From Deltaproteobacteria bacterium (GTDB taxonomy: Bacteria > Desulfobacterota > Desulfobaccia > Desulfobaccales > Desulfobaccaceae): 5,411 nt of DNA. How positions within the stretch are numbered: position 1 is the first letter of the stretch; every line of letters starts with the position of its first letter. Below, piece by piece: positions 5,179 through 5,411 of the stretch. The notes under the pieces were generated by a model. The model saw nothing but the letters and a program-made list of their open reading frames with translations. It was not told where the DNA came from and searched no databases. Where the stretch lies: positions 1-5,411 of the forward strand of contig VGSX01000250.1 in NCBI GenBank assembly GCA_016874895.1, given 5' to 3'. Both the position numbers and the translations under genes were made by a program.

Positions 5179-5411
5179 TCATCTGCCAAACATGCCGGTA
5201 ATGGTGGCGGTGGCCAGTATCTTGCCTTCCAGGGCCTGATGAAAGGCTGCCAGGGATGTTTTGGCCGGCAGATCCAGGTGCGTCACATTTAAGGCGTACA
5301 GGGTCACCACATAGGGATGATCGCCGGTGCCTTCAGGGGGTTGGGGGCCGCCGTAGCCGATCTCACCGAAGGAGTTTTTAAGTTCCACTGCTCCGGCCGG
5401 CATGGCCTTTC
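5179..5411 (-). CDS. PEBP family (YbhB/YbcL, Raf-kinase-inhibitor-like) protein, C-terminal part
   Basis: The 5' end lies beyond the window: the frame stays open to base 5411. About 77 residues are visible. They include NSFGEIGYGGPQPPEG, the conserved YGGPxPP motif that forms part of the anion/phospholipid-headgroup pocket in PEBP proteins, then HPYVVTLYALNV and LDLPAKTSLAAFHQALEGKILATATITGMFGR, which match the closing helix and strand of bacterial YbhB/YbcL proteins (usually about 150-180 aa). An internal ATG at 5403 is not a likely start because half of the fold would be missing. The physiological role of bacterial PEBPs is poorly defined. The gene lies upstream of the truncated phosphoesterase ORF on the same strand and could have shared its transcript. 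The stop TGA at 5181-5179 leaves a 63-bp gap. Confidence 0.9.
   Translation of the reverse strand, partial: KAMPAGAVELKNSFGEIGYGGPQPPEGTGDHPYVVTLYALNVTHLDLPAKTSLAAFHQALEGKILATATITGMFGR

Overview
The window looks like ordinary, GC-rich chromosome from a deltaproteobacterium-type organism (Desulfobacterota, perhaps near Desulfobacca/Syntrophobacterales). This placement is an inference from three things: gene order, the REP-like hairpin repeats between genes, and a TIGR03790-type secreted protein, a family that (from memory) tracks with exosortase-carrying bacteria. I see no phage, IS, CRISPR, rRNA or tRNA gene.

Layout. Positions 1-219 are non-coding and hold a cluster of short perfect hairpins plus a small Fur-box-like palindrome just before the first gene. 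A single plus-strand gene (253-1866) encodes a secreted TIGR03790-family protein of unknown function. A non-coding gap (1867-2046) with two near-identical 36-bp hairpin repeats separates it from a convergent minus-strand block.

The rest reads on the minus strand, so its transcription order runs from high to low coordinates. First comes the C-terminal part of a PEBP (YbhB/YbcL, Raf-kinase-inhibitor-like) protein that enters from beyond the window edge (5179-5411). Next is a 37-codon ORF (5002-5115) that matches the first residues of LigD-type 3'-phosphoesterase domains and then stops; it is probably a truncated gene. A near-consensus sigma70-type promoter (4954-4982) follows, driving rplM (L13) and rpsI (S9). 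After a candidate terminator (about 3978-4016) come argC (arginine biosynthesis, GTG start) and truA (tRNA pseudouridine synthase), which overlap by one base.

How the genes work together. rplM-rpsI form a classic two-gene ribosomal protein operon. argC and truA look translationally coupled and may be partly co-transcribed with the ribosomal genes by read-through. The truncated phosphoesterase ORF and the unusual cysteine-containing but histidine-lacking C-terminal half of the TIGR03790 protein are the least ordinary features. I do not see a convincing undescribed multi-gene system here.
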